Translations under genes and position numbers: made by a program | The notes under the pieces: model-generated | What the model saw: the letters and a program-made list of their open reading frames with translations, nothing else | Database searches by the model: none | What the model was told of the DNA's origin: nothing | Assembly: GCF_016583825.1 (NCBI RefSeq) | Contig: NZ_NRRV01000002.1 | Location: 94,651-158,650, forward strand | Source: Thiohalocapsa halophila | GTDB lineage: Bacteria > Pseudomonadota > Gammaproteobacteria > Chromatiales > Chromatiaceae | Length of the DNA: 64,000 bases | Direction of reading: 5' to 3' | In this document: positions 35,377 to 44,352 of the stretch, in pieces | Layout: each line of letters opens with the position of its first letter | Numbering within the stretch: position 1 is the stretch's first letter

Positions 35377-36519
35377 TCAGCTCGCGGGCGGCGGCGCCCC
35401 GTCGCCGTCGGGCTCGGCCACATAGCGCGCGCTGCCGCCACGCCTGGCCTTCAGCGCCTGCGCCAGCTGGTGCACGGTCATGGCGTAGTAGGTGCTTTTG
35501 TTGTACTTGGTGATGGTCTGGAAGTTGTCGAGACCGATCCAGTACTCATAGCCGCCGGAGGCATCGAGCCGCAGCAGGCTCACCTGCGCGTCGTCCGCCA
35601 GCGACAGGGACGGGCGCACGCCGCGCCTGGCGAGATCGCGCACCCGATAGCGGCTCTTGAAGCCCACATCCATGGACTGCGGCAGTCCGGCCCCGCCGGT
35701 GGCCGGCACCGTCACCGGCTCCCCGCTGCGCCAGCCGTGCTGCTTGAAATAGTGCGCGACGCTGCCGATGGCGTCCTCCTTGTTCCAGAGGTCGCGACGG
35801 CCGTCGCCGTCGAAATCCACCGCGTATTTGAGATAGCTGGAGGGCATGAATTGCCCGTAGCCCATGGCCCCGGCGAAGGGCCCCACCGGCTGGAAGGGGT
35901 CGAAGCCCTCCTGGCGGGCCATCACCAGGTAGTTCTCCAGCTCGCCGGTGAAGTACTCGGCACGGCGCGGATAATCGAAGGCCAGCGTGGCCAGGGCATC
36001 GACGATGCGATGCTTGCCCATATAGCCGCCCCACTTGGTCTCGATGCCGATGATGGCGACGATGTACTCCGGCGGCACGCCGTACTCCTTTGAGGCCCGG
36101 CGCAGCTCCACCGCGTGCTGATTCCAAAAGGCCGTGCCCCGGCTCAGCATGGCGGGCGTGATGTGGCGGGAGCGGTAGCGGCTCCAGGCGCCGTTGGGGC
36201 CGGATGACGGCCGCCACTGGCGGTTCATGTACTCGATGATCCAGTCATCCGGGCGCACCCGCGAGAAGATGCCCACCAGCTCGGCGCGGGTGTAGCCCTT
36301 GGCCTGCATACGGTCGATGAAGCGCTCCACGTCGCCGCGCCCGGCATAGGGTCCGCTGGTGAGCCTGGGCGTGCTGCTGAAGGCGACGGGCCGCTCGGCC
36401 GCGGCGTTGTGGGCGCTGGCGAGCCTAGCCGTCGGCGCATCGGCACTCGGGTTGGTGCCGCAGCCGGCGAGCACGGGCAGCAGCAATAAGGTCGTTAGGC
36501 GAAGCGGTGAATGGCGCAT
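35377..36519 (-). CDS. mltB: Membrane-bound lytic murein transglycosylase B
   Basis: Cleaves the glycan strands of peptidoglycan with formation of 1,6-anhydro ends. The 380-residue lipoprotein has lipobox LAGC (Cys20), then the SLT-2 domain: YGVPPEYIVAIIGIETKWGG with catalytic Glu160, YMGKHRIVDALATLAFDYPR, FAGAMGYGQFMPSSYLKYAV and DGRRDLWNKEDAIGSVAHYF. The start MRHSPLRLTT fits the lipoprotein signal. It converges on yjbQ and diverges from comF. Confidence 0.94.
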   Translation of the reverse strand: MRHSPLRLTTLLLLPVLAGCGTNPSADAPTARLASAHNAAAERPVAFSSTPRLTSGPYAGRGDVERFIDRMQAKGYTRAELVGIFSRVRPDDWIIEYMNRQWRPSSGPNGAWSRYRSRHITPAMLSRGTAFWNQHAVELRRASKEYGVPPEYIVAIIGIETKWGGYMGKHRIVDALATLAFDYPRRAEYFTGELENYLVMARQEGFDPFQPVGPFAGAMGYGQFMPSSYLKYAVDFDGDGRRDLWNKEDAIGSVAHYFKQHGWRSGEPVTVPATGGAGLPQSMDVGFKSRYRVRDLARRGVRPSLSLADDAQVSLLRLDASGGYEYWIGLDNFQTITKYNKSTYYAMTVHQLAQALKARRGGSARYVAEPDGDGAPPPAS

Positions 36520-36769
36520 TGATTTCCCCCGGGAGAGCCGGCTTGTGACGCCGGCTTATGTCGTTGATTCGCGCGGTGGATGTTAGCCGGAATAAGGGCG
36601 CTTGTCCCGCCACGCGCCGCCGGGATCGCGAGACCGCGCCTGCCGACCGACGGCGGGCATGCCTGCCGGCGACGGCGCCCCGAGGCCGAGGCTTGCCGGC
36701 GGCCGCCGTCAGGCCGCACCATCGGCGCAGCCACCAATGCCGGCACGCCGGCCGCGCTGCATACCCGCC

Positions 36770-37567
36770 ATGCCCAACATCACCACCAGCACCGACCCGG
36801 ACCCCGAGGACGCCCCCCGGCGGGGTCCGCTGCCTGCCCAGCCGGCGCTTGCGCGCTGGCGCCGGGCCCTGGCGGATTTGGTCTTCCCGCCCACCTGCAT
36901 CCTCTGCGGTGCGCCCGGCGACGACGGGCGCGACCTCTGCCGCGGCTGTGCGGGCGACCTGCCGGCCCTCGGGCTGGCCTGCGTGCGCTGTGCCCTGCCG
37001 CTGCCGGCGCCGGTGACGGCCGGCGCCGGCGACGACGGCCCCCTCTGCGGGCGCTGCCGGCGCAAGCCGCCGGCCTTCGCGCGGGCGCACGCGCCCTTCC
37101 GCTACGAGCAGCCGCTGCCGGCCCTGGTGGCGGGCTTCAAGTTCAACGGGCGGCTCAATACCCTCAGGCTCATGGGCGAGCTGCTGGCGACCTCGCTGGG
37201 GGACGCGGCGCCGCAGCGCCCGGAGGCCATCGTCCCGGTGCCGCTGCACATGCGTCGGCTGCGCGAGCGCGGCTATGATCAGGCGCTGGAGCTGGCACGG
37301 GTGGTGGGTCGCGAGCTGGCGCTGCCGGTGGCCGCCGCGGCCTGCGAGCGCACCCGCGCGACCCCGCCCCAGACCACACTGGAGGGCAAGGCGAGAGCAC
37401 AGAACCTACGCGGGGCCTTTCGCGCCACCGCGGACCTGAGCGGCGCCCATGTGGCGGTGCTGGACGACGTGGTCACCACCGCCAGTACCGTCGACGAGGT
37501 GGCCCGAGCGCTGCGCCGGGCCGGTGCGAGCCGGGTGGATGTCTGGTGTCTGGCTCGAACGCCATGA
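36770..37567 (+). CDS. comF: ComF-family phosphoribosyltransferase-like protein
   Basis: A 265-residue protein with an N-terminal zinc finger (CILCGAPGDDGRDLCRGC, then CVRC and CGRCRRK), a YEQPLPALVAGFKFNGRL region and a C-terminal phosphoribosyltransferase domain with the PRPP loop VAVLDDVVTTASTVDEVARA. ComF/GntX proteins support DNA uptake or use in some species; elsewhere the role is unclear. The start MPNITTSTDP is chosen over a longer frame to 36602 whose extra residues are Arg/Pro-rich. Confidence 0.88.
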   Translation: MPNITTSTDPDPEDAPRRGPLPAQPALARWRRALADLVFPPTCILCGAPGDDGRDLCRGCAGDLPALGLACVRCALPLPAPVTAGAGDDGPLCGRCRRKPPAFARAHAPFRYEQPLPALVAGFKFNGRLNTLRLMGELLATSLGDAAPQRPEAIVPVPLHMRRLRERGYDQALELARVVGRELALPVAAAACERTRATPPQTTLEGKARAQNLRGAFRATADLSGAHVAVLDDVVTTASTVDEVARALRRAGASRVDVWCLARTP

Positions 37568-37588
37568 CGACACCGCAGAGGGCGAGCC

Positions 37589-37933
37589 ATGAAATTCCCG
37601 CAGATCCCAGTCGGTCAGTACTTTCGATGGCAGGGCGAGCGCTACTGCAAAACTGGCCCCATGACGGCGCATGCCAGCGATGGGAGCCAGAAGCTGATCC
37701 CGCGCAGTGCCCAAGTCGAGCCGCTGGATGCCGCCGCAGACACTGCCCGGGCGCGGCAAGGCGGCACGGAGCTTCCGGTCGCGGACGTCGCCGCCGCACT
37801 CGCAGCCTTGACCGGCAGCTTGCGCGACTACGCCGCGAGCCTGGAAGGCCCGGCACGCTCGGCGCTGGCCGAGCGCATCGATGCTGCCGAGCGCGACTTC
37901 CGCCGGGCGCTGAGCCTACCCGGACGCGGCTGA
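37589..37933 (+). CDS. Small protein of unknown function
   Basis: A 114-residue soluble protein. The first 45 residues form a compact region (MKFPQIPVGQYFRWQGERYC then KTGPMTAHASDGSQKLIPRS) whose pattern of aromatic, basic and Gly positions resembles small beta-barrel proteins sometimes linked to phages. The rest is helical (VADVAAALAALTGSLRDYAA). It starts 22 bases after comF and is probably co-transcribed with it. I cannot assign a function. Confidence 0.65.
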   Translation: MKFPQIPVGQYFRWQGERYCKTGPMTAHASDGSQKLIPRSAQVEPLDAAADTARARQGGTELPVADVAAALAALTGSLRDYAASLEGPARSALAERIDAAERDFRRALSLPGRG

Positions 37934-37976
37934 CAGGCGCCCAGCTCACCCCGCCCGCCTCAATACCCGAGGCTCA

Positions 37977-38474
37977 TCAACGCACGGGCGGCGCCGAGCG
38001 GTCCTTGGCCCAGTCCACCACCCAGTGCGCACCCTCGCGGCGCAGGTGCACGTGCATGTAGTCGGCGAGGTCCCAAAGCCCGGCCCTGCCGAAGGATGCG
38101 GGTGTCGGGAACCACACCAATGCCTGGCTCGCCTCCAGCTCCACCACGTGGACTTGCTCCGGCACCCAGGTGGCGACGTCGCCGTCGCCGCCGAGCACAT
38201 GGGCAGTCATGGCGGCAGCGAGGTCGGGACTGAAGCCCTGGCGGAAATGGTCATAGACGGCGTCATGGGTGCGGAAGGCAGCGGGGTCGTCCCAATAGGC
38301 GCTCTCCAGGCCGAAGGCGAAGCGCACGGCGTCGACAACGGCCTGCACCCGCTGCGAAGCCGGGGCGGAGACTTCGACAACGGCGCCCTGCCCCGACGCC
38401 ATTGCAGCAACACCCCAGAGGCACAGCATCCCCAACAGCCGGGCGGTCCATCCATGGCGGGCAGCGGATGACAT
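37977..38474 (-). CDS. Predicted secreted protein of unknown function
   Basis: A 165-residue protein with an N-terminal signal peptide (LLGMLCLWGVAAMASG). A mature domain of about 140 residues is rich in aromatic residues (VDAVRFAFGLESAYWDDPAA, YDHFRQGFSPDLAAAMTAHV, MHVHLRREGAHWVVDWAKD). The pattern suggests a small alpha+beta, NTF2-like periplasmic domain, but no family is recognised. The start is chosen to place the signal at the N-terminus; the frame is open to 38603. It stands alone downstream of pckG. Confidence 0.6.
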   Translation of the reverse strand: MSSAARHGWTARLLGMLCLWGVAAMASGQGAVVEVSAPASQRVQAVVDAVRFAFGLESAYWDDPAAFRTHDAVYDHFRQGFSPDLAAAMTAHVLGGDGDVATWVPEQVHVVELEASQALVWFPTPASFGRAGLWDLADYMHVHLRREGAHWVVDWAKDRSAPPVR

Positions 38475-38604
38475 GCTGGCGGAACATCTCTCGGGCGCGG
38501 GCGCTGCGGGCAGGGGGCGCCCGGCGGCAATCACCCAGTCTAACGGATGCGCACGGCGGCGGCGGCAGTGCTCGCCGCTCCATATGGCCACTGATCGGTG
38601 CACG

Positions 38605-38631
38605 GACCCGCCGCCGGCCCAGCGGCGGGTC
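38605..38631 (-). terminator. Candidate terminator hairpin after pckG
   Basis: A perfect 10-bp stem (GACCCGCCGC with GCGGCGGGTC) and a seven-base loop, about 40 bases past the pckG stop codon. No clear T tract follows on the minus strand, so it may act as an RNA-stabilising hairpin rather than an intrinsic terminator. Confidence 0.45.
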
Positions 38632-38672
38632 GGGTCTATTGGCTGGGGCTCGCGACTCGGCCTTGGGCCGCT

Positions 38673-40535
38673 TCAGCGCGCTAGCGCGCGCGAGAGGTCC
38701 CAGAGCGGCGGGGAGTGATATAGCCTGGCGAGCTGCAGCTCGCGCTCCAGCTCCATTTCGTGCGGCAGATGATCGCCGAAGCGGGTCAGCAGCTCTTCCT
38801 GCTCGACGGTCTCCCGGCGCGCGACCTCCTTGTCGATGTTCATGATGGCGAAGAATTTCTCCGGGGCGAAGTCCAAGCCCTCCCAGTGCAGGTCGTCCCA
38901 GCCGGGGAGCCAGCCGAGCGGACTCTCGATGGCGGAGGCCCGACCGTCACAGCGCTCCACGACCCATTTGAGCACCCGCATGTTCTGGCCGAAGCCCGGC
39001 CAGACGAACTTGCCGTGCTCGTCCTTGCGGAACCAGTTGACGCGGAAAATGAGCGGCGGCGTAGCCACATGGCGGCGGCCGATGCGCAGCCAGTGCTGCC
39101 AGTAGTCCGCCATGTTGTAGCCGCAGAAGGGCAGCATGGCCATGGGGTCGCGGCGCATGGCGGCCTGGCCGATGGCGGCGGCGGTGGCCTCCGAGCCCAT
39201 GGTGGCGGCCATATACACGCCGTGCTCCCAGTTGTAGCTCTGAAACGCCAGCGGGAAGTTCTTGCTCACCCGGCCGCCGAACAAGAAGGCGCTGATGGGT
39301 ACCCCCTGGGGATTCTCCCATTCCGGATCGATGGATGGACACTGGCCGGCGGGCGCCGTGAAACGGGCATTGGGATGCGCCGCCGGGCGGCCGCAGCCGG
39401 GGGTCCAGTCATTGCCCTGCCAGTCGATGAGGTGCTCCGGCGGCTCGTCCGTAAGGCCCTCCCACCAGATATCGCCGTCGTCGGTGAGCGCGCAGTTGGT
39501 GTAGATGCAGTTGGCGTTCAGCGACGCAACGGCGTTGGGATTGGACTTCTCGTTGGTGCCGGGCGCCACGCCAAAGAAGCCGTACTCCGGGTTGATGGCG
39601 TAGAAGCGGCCGTCCTCGGGATTCGGCTTGATCCATGCGATGTCGTCGCCGACGGTGGTGACCTCCCAGCCCTCGAAGCCCTCTGGCGGGATCAGCATGG
39701 CGAAGTTGGTCTTGCCGCAGGCGCTCGGGAAGGCGCCGGCGACATAGTGCTTCTTGCCTTCCGGAGACTTCACGCCAAGGATCAGCATGTGCTCGGCGAG
39801 CCAGCCCTCGTCCCGGGCCATGACGGAGGCGATGCGCAGCGCAAAGCACTTCTTGCCGAGCAGGGCGTTGCCACCGTAGCCGCTGCCGTAGGACCAGATT
39901 TCCCGCGTTTCCGGAAAATGGGTGATGTATTTGTCCTCGACATTACCGGCACAGGGCCAGGGCACGTCGGCCTCGCCGGGGGCCAGCGGCGCACCAACAC
40001 TGTGCATACAGGGCACGAAATCGCCGTCTTCGCCCAGGGCGTCCAGCACCGGCTGGCCCATGCGGGTCATGATGCGCTGGTTCACCACCACATAGGGCGA
40101 GTCGGTGATCTCCACGCCGACCTGTGCGATGGGCGAGCCGATGGGCCCCATGCTGAACGGGATCACGTACAGAGTGCGCCCGCGCATGCAGCCGTCGAAG
40201 CGCTCGCGCAGGATGGCGCGCATCTCGGTCGGGTCCATCCAGTTGTTCGTGGGGCCCGCGTCCTCCTCGCGCTCCGAGCAGATGAAGGTGCGGTTCTCGA
40301 CCCGGGCCACGTCGCTCGGGTGGGAGCGGGCCAAATAGCTGTTGGGCCGTTTGTCCGGATTCAGCCTGACGAAGGCGCCAGCTTGCACCATCTGCTCGCA
40401 CAGCCGGTCGTATTCCGCCTGACTCCCGTCGCACCAGTAGATGCGCTCGGGATTGCACAGCCGGGCCATCGCGTCGACCCAATCCAGGAGCTTGCGGTTC
40501 GCGGTGCGGCTTGCACCGTCATGGGTGGTGGTCAT
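38673..40535 (-). CDS. pckG: Phosphoenolpyruvate carboxykinase (GTP)
   Basis: Interconverts oxaloacetate and PEP with GTP/GDP, in gluconeogenesis or anaplerosis. The 620-residue protein has the kinase P-loop FPSACGKTN at 269-277, the PEP/oxaloacetate-binding [20 protein letters not shown], the metal-site [20 protein letters not shown], and late [24 protein letters not shown] ten bases before the ATG supports the start. GTP-type enzymes are less common in gammaproteobacteria than the ATP type. A very long plus-strand open frame crosses this gene and is a by-product of its codon use. Confidence 0.96.
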   Translation of the reverse strand: MTTTHDGASRTANRKLLDWVDAMARLCNPERIYWCDGSQAEYDRLCEQMVQAGAFVRLNPDKRPNSYLARSHPSDVARVENRTFICSEREEDAGPTNNWMDPTEMRAILRERFDGCMRGRTLYVIPFSMGPIGSPIAQVGVEITDSPYVVVNQRIMTRMGQPVLDALGEDGDFVPCMHSVGAPLAPGEADVPWPCAGNVEDKYITHFPETREIWSYGSGYGGNALLGKKCFALRIASVMARDEGWLAEHMLILGVKSPEGKKHYVAGAFPSACGKTNFAMLIPPEGFEGWEVTTVGDDIAWIKPNPEDGRFYAINPEYGFFGVAPGTNEKSNPNAVASLNANCIYTNCALTDDGDIWWEGLTDEPPEHLIDWQGNDWTPGCGRPAAHPNARFTAPAGQCPSIDPEWENPQGVPISAFLFGGRVSKNFPLAFQSYNWEHGVYMAATMGSEATAAAIGQAAMRRDPMAMLPFCGYNMADYWQHWLRIGRRHVATPPLIFRVNWFRKDEHGKFVWPGFGQNMRVLKWVVERCDGRASAIESPLGWLPGWDDLHWEGLDFAPEKFFAIMNIDKEVARRETVEQEELLTRFGDHLPHEMELERELQLARLYHSPPLWDLSRALAR

Positions 40536-40889
40536 GATCTAGTCTCCGCTGCGGAGTTGAGGCCGAGGACTCGCGCTTGTGCCAGTAATCCAGTCAGGTT
40601 ACCGAGATCGTCTCCGCCCTGTTGGACAACGGGCGCCCGGGCTGATCCGGGGCAAGCGCCGGTTGCCCCGCGAGGCCGACGCGGGCGATTCCCGAGCCCG
40701 GTTGGCGGAAAACACGAAGATCCGTGCATGCAAGCAATGCGCCACATCCAGAGTGCCGCTGGCCCATGGCCGGCAGAGACGCGGCCGCCGTCGGCCGCTC
40801 GCCGGCATCGCCTTGCCAGAGGCGGGTGCGACAATGACAGCTCAGCACCACCCAAGCCCGGGGCGCTCCAACCGCGAGCCCGACCTCTG
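40536..40889. other. Intergenic region between pckG and the secreted lysozyme-fold gene
   Basis: A divergent promoter region. Short frames here lack start signals and look like antisense or low-quality sequence. No clear operator or hairpin is seen. Confidence 0.4.
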
Positions 40890-42620
40890 ATGCAGCCTGA
40901 GCCGTCTGCACGCAGCCATCGCCAGCCACCAGATCCGACGGCCCATGCACAGCCTTGCCGCCATCGGCCTCTTACACGCCATCGCTGCGGCCCGACCGCC
41001 GTCGCCTCCCTGCGCCTGTTACTCCTGCCGGCAGTGGCCTTTTGTCTGCTACTGGCGACGCAGGCCCTTGCGTCGCCCATTGTGCCACCGCGCCCGACGA
41101 ATGCGGCCATTGCCCGGCAGCAGACGCTAGAGCGCTTCGAGGCCCGGGCCGAGCGGCGTGCCCGCGGCTACGACCGTACCCAGGATATCCGCCCCAGCCA
41201 GCTGCTGACGCTGCTGGACGTGGCCGAGCGCACGGGCTACAACCTGGGTCAGCTCCTGGCCACCGGCGAGCACGAGAGCGCGCACACCTGGAACGACTTC
41301 GTACGCCCGCCGCTGGACGGCGGCCGGCTGGGGTCGGCGGCCGGTGTCTGGCAGTTCCAGCCGCGCACCTTCGAGCGGGTGATCCACCTCTACGGCGCCG
41401 AGCTGCTGGCGCTCACCGCCGCCGACCCGGCGCGCGGCCGCCGGCGGCTGGATTTGGGCTTTGGTCCCTTCTGTGACGCGCATGTGCGCATGATCGTCCG
41501 CGACACCATGGCCGGATTGCGGGGCCCCGAGGATACGGAGCTAAGGCTGCTGCGGCACAATTTCACCGTGTTGGCCATTGCCAAGTACCTGCTGAGCAAA
41601 GATTCCGGCGCCGAGGATCCGGTGGAGGACTATCTGTTCCATTTTCTGGGCGCAGCCGAGGGCCGCCGCGTCCTGACCCTGGCCCGGGGCGAGGACAAGC
41701 ACACCCGGACCGTGAAGCCGCCGCCGTTGCCTGACCCAACGGCGCCGACCGCTGCGAGCGCTGGCACACGGATTCGCGACACCCTGCCCGGCCGCCCGGC
41801 GCTACTGCTGGAGCTCGCCCCGAAGGGCTACAAGCAGCTCACGCCCGGCGCAGCCCCAGCGCCCGGCGCCCGCGCCGCCGATGCCGTGCTTCGCCGGCCG
41901 GGGGAGTCGCCGCCGGCGCGCACCGCCATGGCGCACTGGCCGGCGCCGCACGGCTTCGCGCATGACTCACCGGTGGTCACCGGCAACGCCGGCATGTTCT
42001 ACCGCGACGGACAAGGCCGCAGCGATCCCTACACCTGGGCCGAGCTCCTTGCCCACCTGGAGCGCCGGGTCCAGGCGGACCGGCAGCCGCAGCTGGTGCG
42101 CGCCAAGTACGGCGTCGGCTTCGCGCTCCCCGGCGGCGACATGCCGCAATGGACCTTCGACCCGCAGCGGCCGGGTCCGGACATCGAGCTACAGCTGGCG
42201 GGCGAGGAGGTGCTGGCGCTGCCGCGGGCAAAGATCCTGGCACCGCTGTCCGCGAGGGAAACGCGCGACTACCAGCGCCGACTCGCGGCGCTCATCGCCC
42301 TCGGCCAGGCAGCGCCCGCCACCCACCTGAGCGATGCCGCGGCCCGGGTGCTCTGGCGTCTCGGGCTGCTGACACCCGCAGACGCCGGCGATGACCCCAT
42401 GGCCGCATTCGCCATGGACATGGGGCCCGGCTGGGGCATGGTGGTGCGCACCGAGCATCCGGCGGTGCGCAAGGCACTGCACGCCTTCCGCGAGCTGGTG
42501 GGCAAATCGGCGCCGGAGGAGCCGGCGCAGGCGGATTGGCTGCTGCCGGCGGAGCGGGTGGCGCTGGAGGTCTATGGCGCACGCATCGAGCGCATTTTGG
42601 CAACCAAGCCGCACGACTGA
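40890..42620 (+). CDS. Secreted protein with a lysozyme-fold (lytic transglycosylase-like) domain
   Basis: A 576-residue exported protein. A long basic N-terminal stretch precedes the hydrophobic signal core (residues about 40-61, LRLLLLPAVAFCLLLATQAL). The next 130 residues resemble a goose-lysozyme or SLT fold: LLATGEHESAHTWNDFVRPP with Glu127 or Glu129 as candidate catalytic residues, and GSAAGVWQFQPRTFERVIHL. A Pro/Ala-rich linker follows. The C-terminal half (GMFYRDGQGRSDPYTWAELL, then AKYGVGFALPGGDMPQWTF) is a second domain I do not recognise. Cell-wall cleavage is plausible but inferred. Confidence 0.72.
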   Translation: MQPEPSARSHRQPPDPTAHAQPCRHRPLTRHRCGPTAVASLRLLLLPAVAFCLLLATQALASPIVPPRPTNAAIARQQTLERFEARAERRARGYDRTQDIRPSQLLTLLDVAERTGYNLGQLLATGEHESAHTWNDFVRPPLDGGRLGSAAGVWQFQPRTFERVIHLYGAELLALTAADPARGRRRLDLGFGPFCDAHVRMIVRDTMAGLRGPEDTELRLLRHNFTVLAIAKYLLSKDSGAEDPVEDYLFHFLGAAEGRRVLTLARGEDKHTRTVKPPPLPDPTAPTAASAGTRIRDTLPGRPALLLELAPKGYKQLTPGAAPAPGARAADAVLRRPGESPPARTAMAHWPAPHGFAHDSPVVTGNAGMFYRDGQGRSDPYTWAELLAHLERRVQADRQPQLVRAKYGVGFALPGGDMPQWTFDPQRPGPDIELQLAGEEVLALPRAKILAPLSARETRDYQRRLAALIALGQAAPATHLSDAAARVLWRLGLLTPADAGDDPMAAFAMDMGPGWGMVVRTEHPAVRKALHAFRELVGKSAPEEPAQADWLLPAERVALEVYGARIERILATKPHD

Positions 42621-42773
42621 CACTGTGCTCCGAGGCGCCGGTCAGAAAAGCCGCGCGCAGGAGCATCGACTCACAAGCCAGCGGCTCGCACTCGCTCAGC
42701 GCATTGCCCCTCCCTGCTTAGGCCGCGTCGGCCCGGATGCGCTCGAGCCGAGGGCGTTTACGCCGCTGCCCGC

Positions 42774-43688
42774 TCAGGCCCGCGGCGCCGGCTGTTGGGG
42801 AAGATCCTCGAGGCAGAGCGCCAGCGAGTGGCGCCAGTCCGGCAGCTTCAGGCCGAAGGTCGCCCGGAACTTGCTGGTGTCCAACACCGAGTAAGGCGGG
42901 CGGCGGGCCGGTGCCGGGTATTCGCTGGTGGGGATCGGCGTCAGCTCGCAGTCGTTGCCGGTCGCTTCACGGATGGCGCTCGCGAATCCGTACCAGGAGA
43001 CGGCGCCGCCGCCGGTGACATGGTAGAGGCCGCGCACCTGCTTGATATCCACCGCACCCGTGAACACCGCGTGCATGACCTGTGCCGTCACTTCCGCCAA
43101 CATCCGGCTCCAGGTGGGGGTGCCCACCTGGTCGTCGACGATGCGAAGCTCGGTGCGCTCGCGAAACAGATTCAGCATGGTGAGCAGAAAGTTGCGGCCG
43201 CGCACGCCGTAGATCCAGGCCGTGCGCAGCACCAAGGCATCGGCGGCGGAGTCCAGCAAAGCCAGCTCGCCGGCGCGCTTGGTCTCGCCGTAGACGCTGG
43301 TGGGGGCCGGCTCGTCGGTTTCGCGGTAGGGGTGGTCGGTGTCGCCGGAGAAAACGAAGTCCGTCGAGTAGTGCACCACCGGGATGTCCGCATCCGCGCA
43401 GAGCTCGGCGAGCACATGCACGGCATCGGCGTTGATGGCACGGGCCAGCTCCGGCTCGGTCTCCGCCCTGTCCACCGCGGTGTAGGCTGCGGCGTTCACC
43501 ACCGCGTCCGGCTCCACGTCGTTGAACACCCGGCGGATGGACGAGGCATCCAGCAAATCGATGGGGGGGCCGGCGTGTCCGTGCATGGACGCGGCGATCA
43601 CCTGCCCCACGGGTGCCAGGGTGCGGCGCAGCTCCCAGCCGACCTGGCCGTCTGAGCCAATGAGGAGGATGCGCGGGAGGTCGGACAT
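42774..43688 (-). CDS. dTDP-4-dehydrorhamnose reductase-like protein
   Basis: An NADPH-dependent SDR enzyme of 304 residues resembling RmlD, which makes dTDP-L-rhamnose. The nucleotide-binding motif is LLIGSDGQVGWELRR, NAAAYTAVDRAETEPELARA follows, then YSTDFVFSGD and the catalytic pair YGETKRAGE. No rmlA, rmlB or rmlC gene lies nearby, so it may complete a pathway encoded elsewhere or act on another nucleotide sugar. The start MSDLPRILLI fits the fold. It lies downstream of ssb. Confidence 0.88.
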   Translation of the reverse strand: MSDLPRILLIGSDGQVGWELRRTLAPVGQVIAASMHGHAGPPIDLLDASSIRRVFNDVEPDAVVNAAAYTAVDRAETEPELARAINADAVHVLAELCADADIPVVHYSTDFVFSGDTDHPYRETDEPAPTSVYGETKRAGELALLDSAADALVLRTAWIYGVRGRNFLLTMLNLFRERTELRIVDDQVGTPTWSRMLAEVTAQVMHAVFTGAVDIKQVRGLYHVTGGGAVSWYGFASAIREATGNDCELTPIPTSEYPAPARRPPYSVLDTSKFRATFGLKLPDWRHSLALCLEDLPQQPAPRA

Positions 43689-43767
43689 AGGGGTCTGGAT
43701 ACGGTGTGCTTGACGGCGGGCCCGGCTGGGCCGCAGCCGAATGTATCGTTCCGGCGCGCAGTAACGC

Positions 43768-44259
43768 CTAGAAAGGGATATCGTCGTCGAAGCCGGAGTC
43801 GCCGGGGAAGCCACCCTCGGGCGCACTGCCACCGCCGGTTTCCGGCCCGCGCTCGGGCTGCTGCTGGCCGGTGCCGTAGCTGGGGCCCTGTCCCTGAGCG
43901 ACTCCCTGCCCGCCGCCACCGCGGCTGTCGAGCATCTGCATTTGGTCGGCGATGATCTCGGTCGTGTAGCGATCCTGACCATCCTGGCCCTGCCACTTAC
44001 GGGTGCGCAGCTTGCCTTCGATGTAGACCTTGGAGCCCTTGCGCAGGTATTGACCAGCGATCTCACCGAGTCGCGCAAACAGCGTGATGCGGTGCCATTC
44101 GGTACGCTCCTGCGGCTCGCCCGTGTTCTTGTCCTTCCAGGACTCACTCGTCGCGACACGGATATTGGCCACGGCGCTGCCGTTGGCGGTGTAGCGCACT
44201 TCTGGATCGGCACCGAGGTTGCCGACGATGATGACTTTGTTGACGCCGCCACCGGCCAT
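43768..44259 (-). CDS. ssb: Single-stranded DNA-binding protein
   Basis: Coats single-stranded DNA during replication, repair and recombination. The 163-residue protein has the OB fold ([60 protein letters not shown]), a Gly/Gln-rich linker and the conserved acidic tip DDDIPF that recruits partners. The start MAGGGVNK is supported by GGAGG eight bases upstream; two longer starts add residues not found in the family. Confidence 0.96.
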   Translation of the reverse strand: MAGGGVNKVIIVGNLGADPEVRYTANGSAVANIRVATSESWKDKNTGEPQERTEWHRITLFARLGEIAGQYLRKGSKVYIEGKLRTRKWQGQDGQDRYTTEIIADQMQMLDSRGGGGQGVAQGQGPSYGTGQQQPERGPETGGGSAPEGGFPGDSGFDDDIPF

Positions 44260-44352
44260 GCGAGCCTCCATCCTGCCCCGTTCTTGGGAGTCTGTCTTGC
44301 CTTGCATCGACCCGAAGCGCCGGGCCATCAATAAGCTCACCGCAGCGGACGG

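Noticed and set aside
38760..40889. A plus-strand open frame of over 700 codons leading into the 40890 gene
   Set aside because: It is antisense to pckG, which has full family motifs; the long frame reflects the high GC and codon pattern. Only the part from 40890 is taken as real.
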